Below, piece by piece: positions 9,610 through 17,668 of a stretch of DNA of 64,000 bases (its first letter is position 1; every line of letters starts with the position of its first letter). The notes beneath the pieces are model-generated. The model ran no database searches. It was not told the DNA's origin and worked only from the letters and a program-made list of their open reading frames with translations. The stretch is from contig JAFQDK010000042.1 of NCBI GenBank assembly GCA_017399305.1, forward strand, positions 62,001-126,000, written 5' to 3'. The translations under genes were made by a program, and so were the position numbers. The DNA comes from Clostridia bacterium. GTDB taxonomy: Bacteria; Bacillota; Clostridia; Oscillospirales; CAG-272.

Positions 9610-11361
9610 ATGAAAAAAATATTGACTGTTCTGGCTCTGGCTGTTTTGTGTATGCTTATGTCGCTTTCTGCCGCAGCAAGTACAAATTCGTCTTTTCGCG
9701 TTATGACATTCAACATTCTAAATAGCGAAGATAAAGAAACAAGATTTGATGCAATTAAGACTACCGTCAGCGACATTTCACCGGATGTGCTCGGCCTTCA
9801 GGAATGCAGAGAGGGATTTAATACTCTTATTGCAGATATAAAGGCTACCGGCTATGCATCTGTAGTTGATAAACTTGTTGACGATCCCAATGACAGTAAC
9901 ATTATAAACTGCGTTCCGATATTGTATAATACTGACCGTTTCACGCTTGTGGAGGGTTCTGCAGGCGCACGCCGCTTTGTGGAAAAATATCAGGAATCCT
10001 GGACAAAGTCTCTTTGCTATTGCGTGCTTGAGGATCTGACCGATTCGCAGAGATATATAGTAATAAATGTGCATTTTGCTGTTTATATGGCGGATTACGG
10101 TCTTACAGTCAAAGAAGTATGCGCACAGCGTGTGTCAAATGCGAATGAGGTTCTTGCACAGATCAAAACTATGCAGAATACTTACGGTGACATTCCTGTT
10201 ATAGTTTTGGGAGACTTTAATGCGGAAGAGACCGAGCAGGCATACCGTGTACTTACCAGCGAGCTTTCCGATACGAATTATATTTCTTATGTGGGCTCTG
10301 CGTTTAATACCAGTTCTCACACAACTCTTACTATTGAACAGACAGGCGGATATCCTATCGATCATATTTTTGTCAGCGGAAATGATTTTTCTGTGTCAGC
10401 GTGCTTGCCGTATATAACAGAAACAAGCTACTCGGCATCCGACCATTATCCGCTGCTTGCTGACCTCAAATATTCCGAGTGCACGGGGCAGACCTGTGAT
10501 GAATACCACAAGACCGAGACTCCCCTTGCTATTGTAAACGTTGCAAAGCGCTCACCCTTTTCCGACGTGCTTGAGGGCTTTACCGTAATGAATGTAAGTA
10601 CAGAGCCTATCGACCTTTCACACATTCTCGTATGGTATGCACGTGCTACAACGCAGGAAGACCTTGATGCTCTTGAGACAGGTGATATAACAAAGGTCAT
10701 GCGCCTTTCTTCCAAGCGCGGCAAGAACATTCTTCAACCGGGAGAAAAAGCATATATATGGTGCATATTCGGCTCTACGTATACTGCAAGCGTTACAACT
10801 ACGGCAGGTGAAAAGGCACTTGTAACAAAGGACAAAAGCGGTGCTCCGGTGTATAATACCGATGTTTTCCGCGGAGCATGGAATTACATTGCAACCTCAA
10901 GTTCTTATTATAATGCAATACCTTTTTCCGACGATATGGCGGTTATACCGATAGACTGCACAACACGCGACGTTTTTGATTCGGAAACGGGCTTCCGTAA
11001 TCTTGCAAACAGCTTTAATTTGCAGAATTCATATTTCAGCCGTCTTTCGCTTTCTTATGACACGGCTTGCGATGTTTCCGAAGCGTTTTGCTCTGTAGCC
11101 GTTGACAGCACCGGCGGCGGTACGTATATTGACGAAAGCGGTTCGGTAGTAAGTACAATCGGTATGTACGCATACACGCCCGACGGAAACGGCTCTTTCC
11201 ATCCCAAAGCCTTTTTCCCGAGCGGATATTCAGTATACAACGTCTTGTCTGTCTTGAAAAGCTGTATAAATCACAGCACAGAAGATGTCTGGGATATGAA
11301 CAATGACGGTGTTATAAATATGATAGATGTTGTAAGAATGCTAAGAGTGATGGTAGTATAA
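9610..11361 (+). CDS. Secreted EEP-fold hydrolase with half-dockerin tail (copy 2)
   Basis: Paralogue of the preceding gene with the same architecture over 583 residues: signal peptide, EEP domain (TFNILN, LGLQECREG, VLGDFNAE, SDHYPLLADL), lamin-tail-like segment (GFTVMNVSTEPIDLSH, LQPGEKAYIW) and a C-terminal DMNNDGVINMID calcium loop. The ATG at 9610 is chosen because ATGGAGG precedes it at normal spacing and it restores the MKK signal-peptide start. The N-terminal third is nearly identical to copy 1 while the C-terminal third has diverged, pointing to tandem duplication. The 66-nt gap holds a small GCCGC/GCGGC stem but no terminator, so cotranscription is likely. Confidence 0.85.
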   Translation: MKKILTVLALAVLCMLMSLSAAASTNSSFRVMTFNILNSEDKETRFDAIKTTVSDISPDVLGLQECREGFNTLIADIKATGYASVVDKLVDDPNDSNIINCVPILYNTDRFTLVEGSAGARRFVEKYQESWTKSLCYCVLEDLTDSQRYIVINVHFAVYMADYGLTVKEVCAQRVSNANEVLAQIKTMQNTYGDIPVIVLGDFNAEETEQAYRVLTSELSDTNYISYVGSAFNTSSHTTLTIEQTGGYPIDHIFVSGNDFSVSACLPYITETSYSASDHYPLLADLKYSECTGQTCDEYHKTETPLAIVNVAKRSPFSDVLEGFTVMNVSTEPIDLSHILVWYARATTQEDLDALETGDITKVMRLSSKRGKNILQPGEKAYIWCIFGSTYTASVTTTAGEKALVTKDKSGAPVYNTDVFRGAWNYIATSSSYYNAIPFSDDMAVIPIDCTTRDVFDSETGFRNLANSFNLQNSYFSRLSLSYDTACDVSEAFCSVAVDSTGGGTYIDESGSVVSTIGMYAYTPDGNGSFHPKAFFPSGYSVYNVLSVLKSCINHSTEDVWDMNNDGVINMIDVVRMLRVMVV

Positions 11362-11427
11362 ATATTCAGTTTTAACATTGAAAAATGAATATTTTTGAAG
11401 TTTGTTGCGAAAATAATCGTTTATCAC

Positions 11428-11456
11428 TTGACAACGGTAAAGTGACGAACTATAAT
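11428..11456 (+). promoter_or_regulatory. Perfect-consensus sigma-A promoter of the ABC importer operon
   Basis: TTGACA (11428) and TATAAT (11451) with exactly 17 nt between. The untranslated leader that follows is about 80 nt; I see no known riboswitch or T-box motif in it. Confidence 0.85.
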
Positions 11457-11543
11457 GTAAAGCATAGCAATACTATTTGCTCTCACTTCTGACCGTGCAC
11501 AGACCACATTCAGGGGGAAATATTTCCATAGAGGTGTAGTAAA

Positions 11544-12551
11544 ATGAAAAAACTCACAGCAATTCTTCTCACAGCACTCCTCGTACTTGCATGCGTAGGA
11601 TGCACTGGCGCTCCCGCCACAACCACAGCTGGTAACAATGATGTTGCCAATACCGATGCTCCTGCTACTGGTGAAGTTGTAGATAACAAGGTTTACAATA
11701 TCGGTATCGTTCAGCTTGTTCAGCACGATGCTCTCGATCAGGCTACCGAAGGCTTCAAGGCAGCTCTTGTTGAAAAGCTCGGTGAGGCTAACGTAAAGTT
11801 TGACTATCAGAACGCTTCCGGCGATGTTGCGACCTGTTCCACTATCGTTGATAAGTTCGTAACCAATAAGGTAGACCTTATTATGGCGAACGCTACTCCT
11901 GCAGTTCAGGCTGCTAAAGAAGCTACTGCTGATATCCCGATCGTTGGTACTTCTGTTACCGACTATGCTGCTTCTGAGCTCGTTGCTTCCAATGATGTTC
12001 CCGGCGGCAATGTTACCGGCGCTTCCGATATGAACGCTGTTACCAACCAGATGGAGCTTGTTAAGACATTTGCTCCTGATGCAAAGAATGTTGGTATTGT
12101 ATACTGCTCCGCAGAGGACAACTCCAAGCTTCAGTTTGAAGAAGCAAAGGGCGTTTTCGAGGCTGAGGGTTACACCGTTAACGGTTATGCAGTTGCTGAT
12201 GTAAACGAGCTTATCGCTGTTATCGACACTGCAGTAGCTGAGAATGATGTTTTCTATGAGCCCACCGACAACCTCGTTGCTGCTAATATGGAGGTTGTTA
12301 AGAATGCTGCTGTTCCTGCAGGCAAGGTAGTTATCTGCGGCGAAGAGTCCATGTGTCTTGCAGGCGGCGTTGCTTCCTACAGTGTTAACTACTACAGCGT
12401 AGGTTATGAGGCTGGTCTTATGGCATATGAGATCCTTGCAAACGGCGCAAATCCTGCAGAGATGCCTATCAAGATCTTCACTGCAGACGAGCTTACTCTC
12501 ATCCAGAACAAGGATGTTATGGCTGAGATGGGCATTACTCCTATTGAATAA
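11544..12551 (+). CDS. ABC importer substrate-binding lipoprotein (TrpX/PF04392-like)
   Basis: Surface-anchored periplasmic-type binding protein of 335 residues that delivers a small substrate to the adjacent permease. The lipobox VLAC gives a lipidated Cys17 (VGC at Cys20 is the alternative). A Thr/Ala-rich linker leads to the ligand-binding fold starting VYNIGIVQLVQHDALDQATEGF, typical of the ABC_sub_bind family that includes the tryptophan-linked TrpX. GAGGTG precedes the start. Codon use is strongly biased towards abundant tRNAs, and a terminator follows the gene, so this subunit is probably made in excess over the permease. The ligand cannot be read from sequence; an aromatic amino acid or a related compound is possible. 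Confidence 0.88.
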   Translation: MKKLTAILLTALLVLACVGCTGAPATTTAGNNDVANTDAPATGEVVDNKVYNIGIVQLVQHDALDQATEGFKAALVEKLGEANVKFDYQNASGDVATCSTIVDKFVTNKVDLIMANATPAVQAAKEATADIPIVGTSVTDYAASELVASNDVPGGNVTGASDMNAVTNQMELVKTFAPDAKNVGIVYCSAEDNSKLQFEEAKGVFEAEGYTVNGYAVADVNELIAVIDTAVAENDVFYEPTDNLVAANMEVVKNAAVPAGKVVICGEESMCLAGGVASYSVNYYSVGYEAGLMAYEILANGANPAEMPIKIFTADELTLIQNKDVMAEMGITPIE

Positions 12552-12572
12552 TTGATTTGAATTTATAAAGAG

Positions 12573-12606
12573 TTCATAAGGGGCAAAATGCCCCTTATGA
12601 ATTTTT
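12573..12606 (+). terminator. Intercistronic terminator inside the ABC importer operon
   Basis: 13-bp arms TTCATAAGGGGCA and TGCCCCTTATGAA, loop AAA, then TTTTT. It lies between the binding-protein and permease genes, only 18 nt before the permease start. Confidence 0.85.
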
Positions 12607-12624
12607 GTATATCATGAGGTAAAT

Positions 12625-13581
12625 ATGGAATTCTTGATTTCGATGTATAACAGCCTTCCTGGCGTAGCTGCTGAAGGTTTGTTTTACGGTATTTTTGCAC
12701 TCGGCGTATACATTACATATAAGATACTTGATGTTGCAGACCTTACTGTAGACGGTTCTATCGTTACAGGTTGTGCTGTTACTACAGTTTGTATTTTATA
12801 TGGTGTAAATCCGCTTGTTGCTGTGTTTATAGCATTTATTGCCGGCATGCTGGCAGGTGCCCTTACCGGATTCTTCCATACTGTTTTAAAGATTCCGGCA
12901 ATTCTTGCAGGTATTCTTTCTCAGTTTTCGCTTTATACTATCAATATGATAATCATGGGTGCACAGGCTTATCTTGAAAAGGATGGCACAAATCGTGCTC
13001 CTATTCCGATGTCGCCTACCGCATATGCCAGCATATCCAAATTCCCGCTTATCGTTTCTTCGCGAGACAAAGAGGGCGCAGCAATTGTTGGATTTATCTT
13101 TGTTGTCGCTATCATAGCGCTTCTTTACTGGTTCTTTGGTACAGAGTTTGGATGTTCACTCCGTGCAACCGGTGCAAACTCAAAGATGGCGCGTGCACAG
13201 GGTATCAACACCAATTTTGCAACTGTGTTCGGACTTATGTTTTCAAACGGTTTTGTAGCACTTGCCGGTGGTCTTCTTGCTCAGTTTACCGGCGGTTCCA
13301 ATATTACATTCGGCGCAGGTGCTATCGTTATCGGACTTGCATCTGTAGTCATTGGTGAGGTACTTCACGGTGCTATATTCAAAAAGGGCTCAAACTTCGC
13401 AGTTAAACTTGCGTTTGTAGTTATTGGCTCTCTCATTTATTCACTTATCAAGCGTGTTGTTATTAACATCGGACTTGATACAAACTTCCTGAAGCTTATT
13501 TCTGCTGTGATCGTTGCCGCATTCCTTTCGGCTCCGAATCTCAAAGGCAATAAAGTTCACAAGAAAAAGAAGGGGGCGTAA
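12625..13581 (+). CDS. ABC importer permease (BPD_transp_2 family)
   Basis: A 318-residue polytopic membrane protein with about eight to nine hydrophobic helices. It resembles the branched-chain/TrpY-type permeases: early GIFALGVYITYKILDVADLTVDGS, a GCAVTTVCI segment, and the cytoplasmic coupling region SLRATGANSKMARAQGI, which matches the EAA-like loop of this family. ATGAGGTAAAT precedes the ATG. It sits after the intercistronic terminator and 3 nt before the ATPase gene; read-through would give lower permease and ATPase levels than binding protein. The substrate follows the binding protein and is unassigned. Confidence 0.9.
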   Translation: MEFLISMYNSLPGVAAEGLFYGIFALGVYITYKILDVADLTVDGSIVTGCAVTTVCILYGVNPLVAVFIAFIAGMLAGALTGFFHTVLKIPAILAGILSQFSLYTINMIIMGAQAYLEKDGTNRAPIPMSPTAYASISKFPLIVSSRDKEGAAIVGFIFVVAIIALLYWFFGTEFGCSLRATGANSKMARAQGINTNFATVFGLMFSNGFVALAGGLLAQFTGGSNITFGAGAIVIGLASVVIGEVLHGAIFKKGSNFAVKLAFVVIGSLIYSLIKRVVINIGLDTNFLKLISAVIVAAFLSAPNLKGNKVHKKKKGA

Positions 13582-13584
13582 GAT

Positions 13585-14376
13585 ATGCTGGAACTTAAAA
13601 ATATCTGCAAAACCTTCTATCCCGGTACAGTAAATGAGCGCATTGCGCTTGACGATGTTTCGCTTACACTTAACGACGGCGATTTTGTAACAATCATCGG
13701 CGGTAACGGCGCAGGCAAATCCACATTGCTCAATATGGTTTCTGGTACACTTCCCGTTGATGACGGACAAGTTATCATTGACGGTGTTGACATCACTCAC
13801 TATCCCGAGCATAAGCGTGCAAAGTTTCTTGGCCGCGTGTTCCAGGACCCGATGACTGGTACTGCTGCAAGTATGGGCATTGACGAGAACCTTGCGCTTG
13901 CACTTCGTCGCGGAAAGCGCCGCGGTCTTGGTTGGGGTATTACAAAGAAAGAGCGTGCTTCATATGTAGAAAAGCTTTCCGAGTTCGGTCTTGGACTCGA
14001 GAGTCGTATCACTGCAAAGGTCGGTCTGCTTTCGGGCGGTCAGCGACAGGTGCTTACACTGCTTATGGCAACGCTTAAAGAGCCTAAGCTTTTGCTTCTT
14101 GACGAGCATACAGCGGCACTTGACCCTAAGACTGCAAAACTCGTGCTTGAGGCAACAGATAAGATAATCAAGGAGAGTGGGCTTACCACTATGATGATCA
14201 CTCATAATATGAATGATGCTATCACATACGGCAACCGTCTTATCATGATGATGGATGGTAAGATCATTTATGATGTTGCCGGCGAGGAGAAAAAGAATCT
14301 CACCGTTCCCGATCTGCTTGCTAAGTTTGGTAAAGGCTTTGCAAACGACCGTATGATGCTCAGCGGAAACGAATGA
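13585..14376 (+). CDS. ABC importer ATP-binding protein
   Basis: The 263-residue ATPase that powers the importer. Walker A is GGNGAGKST, the signature is LLSGGQRQVL, Walker B is KLLLLDEHTAAL and the switch histidine lies in MITHNM. The Q-loop is in GRVFQDP. The Walker B Asp-Glu is followed by HTAAL rather than the usual PTAAL, a common feature of the TrpZ-like group. It starts 3 nt after the permease stop with GGGGGCGTAAG as ribosome site, and ends just before a strong terminator, closing the three-gene operon. Confidence 0.95.
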   Translation: MLELKNICKTFYPGTVNERIALDDVSLTLNDGDFVTIIGGNGAGKSTLLNMVSGTLPVDDGQVIIDGVDITHYPEHKRAKFLGRVFQDPMTGTAASMGIDENLALALRRGKRRGLGWGITKKERASYVEKLSEFGLGLESRITAKVGLLSGGQRQVLTLLMATLKEPKLLLLDEHTAALDPKTAKLVLEATDKIIKESGLTTMMITHNMNDAITYGNRLIMMMDGKIIYDVAGEEKKNLTVPDLLAKFGKGFANDRMMLSGNE

Positions 14377-14383
14377 TCTTAAT

Positions 14384-14412
14384 AAAAAGCACCCTTTTTG
14401 GGGTGCTTTTTT
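14384..14412 (+). terminator. Terminator of the ABC importer operon
   Basis: AAAAAGCACCC and GGGTGCTTTTTT arms around a short T-rich loop, followed by the U-tract. Confidence 0.9.
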
Positions 14413-14422
14413 ATGTTATAGT

Positions 14423-14451
14423 TTGTAATCTCGGCGTTTTTATGGTATAAT
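14423..14451 (+). promoter_or_regulatory. Promoter of the esterase-acyltransferase gene
   Basis: TTGTAA (14423) and TATAAT (14446), 17-nt spacer, with a TGG extended -10. About 30 nt upstream of the start. Confidence 0.7.
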
Positions 14452-14480
14452 TAGCTGAATATGGAAAAGGAGGCGGCGGA

Positions 14481-16640
14481 ATGGCAATTGCTGCAAAGAC
14501 AATTAAAAAGCACTTGGCAAGGCTCAGTCCGTTGCTGAAAAACTGTTCACTCAGAACTTTGCGCCGCGGTCAGAACAAGATTGGCGCATTTATGAGTTCG
14601 AAATGCAAAGATCATGTCATTATAAAAGAGCATAAGTTTGAGAACTTTTCAGGCGCATGGGCTGTGCCTAAGGATGAGCGCCGCGGCGGTGTTATACTCT
14701 ATCTACACGGCGGCGGATATACCATGGGCGATCTTGAATATGCCAAGGGCTTTGCGGCAACGCTCGCCATGATGTGCGGTACAAGAGTGTTTTGCCCTGC
14801 TTATCGCCTTGCTCCTGAGCACCGTTATCCGGCAGCGCTTGAAGATTCGCTTGAGGCATACAATTATCTTATTTCCAAGGGATATTCTCCATCGCGAATT
14901 ACGCTTTGCGGCGAAAGTGCAGGAGGCGGACTTTGCTATGCGCTGTGCCTCAGGCTGCGAGAACTTGTCATGGATATGCCTTGCGGAATAATCGCGATTT
15001 CTCCTTGGACAGACCTTGCTGCAACGGGCGAGTCATATGAGAAAAACAGGGAAGCCGACCCTTCAATGACTTTGCGTATGCTTGATTATTTTGCAAGTAA
15101 CTATACATACAATCGCACAGATCCGCTTGTATCTCCGCTATACGGAGATATGCAGGGGATGCCGCCGTCGTTGATTTTTGTCGGCGGTGATGAGATAATG
15201 CTTAGCGATTCTCAGCTCATACACAATAAACTTCTGGATGCAGGGGCAAAGAGCAAACTTGTAGTGTCACCTGAACGCTGGCACGCTTATGTTCTTTACA
15301 ACTTGCGTGAAAATGAGAATGACTATTTTCTTATAAATCAGTTCCTCAGTAAAAATATGGCTGAGGAGAATAAACTGCGCTGGATGCGTCTTGATAATGC
15401 TGCAAAGATATATCCTGCCGCGATGCGTCAGAACTGGAGCAATGTATTCCGCCTTTCGGCAACTCTTAATGAAGAGGTTGACAGAGAAACGCTTAAATCT
15501 GCACTTGATGTGACAGTTCGCCGTTTCCCGTCGATTGCTTCAAGAATTCGCCGCGGCGTATTCTGGTACTATCTTGAGCAGATATCTTCAGCGCCCGAAG
15601 TTATGGATGATAACAGTTATCCGCTTTTCAGAATGTCAAAGCGCGAGATGAAAGAGTGCGCATTCCGCGTGCTGGTATACAAGCGTCGGGTTGCGATGGA
15701 GTTTTTTCATTCGCTCACTGACGGAACAGGCGCAATGATATTTCTTAAAACTCTGCTTGCGGAGTATTTGCAGCAGAAATACAGAATTTCCGTTCCAGCC
15801 GAGTGCGGTGTTCTCGGACGATTGGAAGAACCGAAAGATGAAGAGGTTGAGGATAGTTTTCTTAAAAATTCAGGCAATCTTTCTGCCAGTCGACGCGAGA
15901 ATGATGCATGGCATTATCGCGGCACGCGTGAGCGCGCAGGATTTTTGCACCTGACATGCTTTAAAATTCCTGTGAAAAGTATGTTGGATGCAGCGCATAG
16001 CTATGGTGTGAGCCTTACGGAGTTTATTTGCGCCGTGATGATGAAAGCGCTACAGACCCTGCAGGCTGAAAATGTGCCTGGCATAAGAAAGCGCAAGGCG
16101 ATAAAGGTGCTTTTGCCTGTAAATTTGCGAAAGATATTTAATAGTAATACGCTGCGCAATTTTGCGCTTTATACCACGCCTGAAATACGTCCTGCTCTCG
16201 GAGAGTATTCGTTTGATGAGATTTGCAAAATAATTCATCACCATATGGGGCTTGATGTCACGGCAAAGCAGATGAGCATGAAGATAGCGACAAATGTCGG
16301 TAGTGAAAGCGCGCTTGCGATAAAGCTTGTGCCGCTTCCGCTTAAGAATATCGTTATGCGTATGGTGTTTGATGCGGTTGGCGAGCGGAAATCATGCCTT
16401 AGTCTTTCAAATCTTGGCGCGGTGACTGTTCCTAATGAGATGAAACCGTATATAGAGCGCATGGATTTTATTCTTGGCGCCCAGGCGACAGGACCTCACA
16501 ATTGCGGTGTGCTGTCATACGGAGATATGCTTTATATAAACTTTATCCGCAATATCCGTGAAAGCGCGCTTGAAGCAAAGTTCCATGAGGTTCTACGCGA
16601 CATGGGAATCCCCATCGAGGTAGAAAGCAACAGACAGTAG
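14481..16640 (+). CDS. Fusion of HSL-type alpha/beta-hydrolase and condensation-like acyltransferase
   Basis: A 719-residue two-domain cytosolic protein. Residues about 40-290 are a hormone-sensitive-lipase-type esterase: oxyanion motif HGGGY (76-80), nucleophile S146 in GESAGGG, probable acid D237 in VGGDE and H268 in ERWHAY. Residues about 300-719 resemble the CoA-dependent acyltransferase/condensation superfamily (alcohol acetyltransferase, PapA-like), with the HxxxDG motif intact at H410-D414-G415. Both active sites look functional, so the protein could cut and remake an ester or move an acyl group between carriers; that is inference. AAAGGAGGCGGCGGA lies before the ATG. A DUF6320 membrane protein gene follows, separated by one 224-bp repeat. 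Confidence 0.85.
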   Translation: MAIAAKTIKKHLARLSPLLKNCSLRTLRRGQNKIGAFMSSKCKDHVIIKEHKFENFSGAWAVPKDERRGGVILYLHGGGYTMGDLEYAKGFAATLAMMCGTRVFCPAYRLAPEHRYPAALEDSLEAYNYLISKGYSPSRITLCGESAGGGLCYALCLRLRELVMDMPCGIIAISPWTDLAATGESYEKNREADPSMTLRMLDYFASNYTYNRTDPLVSPLYGDMQGMPPSLIFVGGDEIMLSDSQLIHNKLLDAGAKSKLVVSPERWHAYVLYNLRENENDYFLINQFLSKNMAEENKLRWMRLDNAAKIYPAAMRQNWSNVFRLSATLNEEVDRETLKSALDVTVRRFPSIASRIRRGVFWYYLEQISSAPEVMDDNSYPLFRMSKREMKECAFRVLVYKRRVAMEFFHSLTDGTGAMIFLKTLLAEYLQQKYRISVPAECGVLGRLEEPKDEEVEDSFLKNSGNLSASRRENDAWHYRGTRERAGFLHLTCFKIPVKSMLDAAHSYGVSLTEFICAVMMKALQTLQAENVPGIRKRKAIKVLLPVNLRKIFNSNTLRNFALYTTPEIRPALGEYSFDEICKIIHHHMGLDVTAKQMSMKIATNVGSESALAIKLVPLPLKNIVMRMVFDAVGERKSCLSLSNLGAVTVPNEMKPYIERMDFILGAQATGPHNCGVLSYGDMLYINFIRNIRESALEAKFHEVLRDMGIPIEVESNRQ

Positions 16641-16642
16641 GG

Positions 16643-16865
16643 TAAATTAATGATTATATAATCACTTTAAAATGCTTGCATTTTAAAGTGTAGAGGGGCG
16701 TACATTCGCATGTCGCTCACCGCGACCGCCCCTTTAAGGAGTAAAAAAGCCGGGGAACCCGTCTTTTTTACAGATTTTTAGGCTTCCCCTTGAGGGGAAG
16801 CTGGCAGCGTAGCTGACTGATGAGGTGTAGCCGCATCGTGGCGTTAATCGCGTAAACTCTAATTT
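16643..16865 (+). repeat. 224-bp MITE-like repeat, copy 1
   Basis: One of three near-identical copies. It starts TAAATTAATG and contains, in order, a 28-bp AT-rich palindrome (CACTTTAAAATGC...), a GGGGCG/CGCCCC stem, a poly-A/poly-T stem flanking GCCGGGGAACCC, a GCTTCCCC TTGA GGGGAAGC stem and the AGCGTAGCT stretch. The right terminus is degraded (CTCTAATTT instead of CATTAATTT). No open reading frame. It separates the fusion gene from DUF6320. Confidence 0.9.
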
Positions 16866-16885
16866 TTCTTTCAAAGGAGAAATAT

Positions 16886-17581
16886 ATGTATTGTATAAAC
16901 TGTGGGGTAAAACTTGCAGATACTGAAAAGAAATGTCCGTTGTGTGGTACAGTGCCGTATCATCCGGATATAGATTCTATCGAGGTTGATCCTCTTTATC
17001 CCAAGAATCAGTATCCGCTGACAAAGATAAGTCCACTTGGTGTACTTGTCACTGTCAGTGCGGTGTTTATGCTTGCGATAATCATTACGCTTATCTGCGA
17101 TTTCAGTCTTGGCGGCGGAGCAACATGGTCCGGATATGTTATCGGCGCTTTGACAGTTGCTTATGAGCTTTTTGTGCTTCCTTTCTGGTTTAAAAATCCA
17201 AGCCCGGTTGTATTTGTGCCGTGTGGATTTGTCACGGTTGGTCTATATCTTTTATATATAAACCTGGCCACTGACGGCGGCTGGTTTATGTCGCTTGCAT
17301 TTCCTGTTGTAGGCATACTCGGACTTGTTGTGACAGTTGTTGTCACGCTTATGAGATATGTTCCGCAAGGCTCGCTGTTCATTTTCGGGGGTGCATTTGT
17401 TGCACTTGGCGCATTTATGCCGCTTATAGAGTTTCTGATAAACTTTACTTTTAATATAGAGCGAGTTCTTTTTTGGTCGCTTTATCCGCTTGCCGGACTT
17501 GCATTTGTCGGCGGACTTTTGATTTTCTTTGCGGTTTGTCGCCCGGCACGCGAGGATATGGAACGTAAGTTCTTTATCTAA
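16886..17581 (+). CDS. Zinc-ribbon membrane protein (DUF6320-like)
   Basis: A 231-residue protein with an N-terminal zinc ribbon (Cys3, Cys6, Cys17, Cys20 in CINCG and CPLCG) followed by a linker rich in Pro/Tyr and six to seven hydrophobic helices at about 48-70, 80-98, 105-125, 130-152, 160-190 and 195-220. This layout matches proteins annotated as DUF6320, which I recall being found beside alpha/beta-hydrolase or acyltransferase genes in Clostridia; no function is established. The ribosome site AAAGGAG is at normal distance. Its position after the esterase-acyltransferase suggests a membrane partner for lipid or glycan acyl transfer, but this is inference from context. Confidence 0.75.
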   Translation: MYCINCGVKLADTEKKCPLCGTVPYHPDIDSIEVDPLYPKNQYPLTKISPLGVLVTVSAVFMLAIIITLICDFSLGGGATWSGYVIGALTVAYELFVLPFWFKNPSPVVFVPCGFVTVGLYLLYINLATDGGWFMSLAFPVVGILGLVVTVVVTLMRYVPQGSLFIFGGAFVALGAFMPLIEFLINFTFNIERVLFWSLYPLAGLAFVGGLLIFFAVCRPAREDMERKFFI

Positions 17582-17602
17582 ATCAAAATTTTAACAAACC
17601 TA

Positions 17603-17630
17603 TTGAAAAAGTTTATGTTTTTGATATAAT
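17603..17630 (+). promoter_or_regulatory. Promoter of gpmI
   Basis: TTGAAA at 17603 and TATAAT at 17625 with a 16-nt spacer, 38 nt before the start codon, which has AAGGAG upstream. Confidence 0.65.
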
Positions 17631-17668
17631 AATAAATTAGGAAATAATATTTTAAGGAGTAAAAATAA

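Noticed and set aside
11457..11543. Tryptophan T-box or other riboswitch ahead of the TrpX-like gene
   Set aside because: About 80 nt of leader without T-box motifs or terminator.
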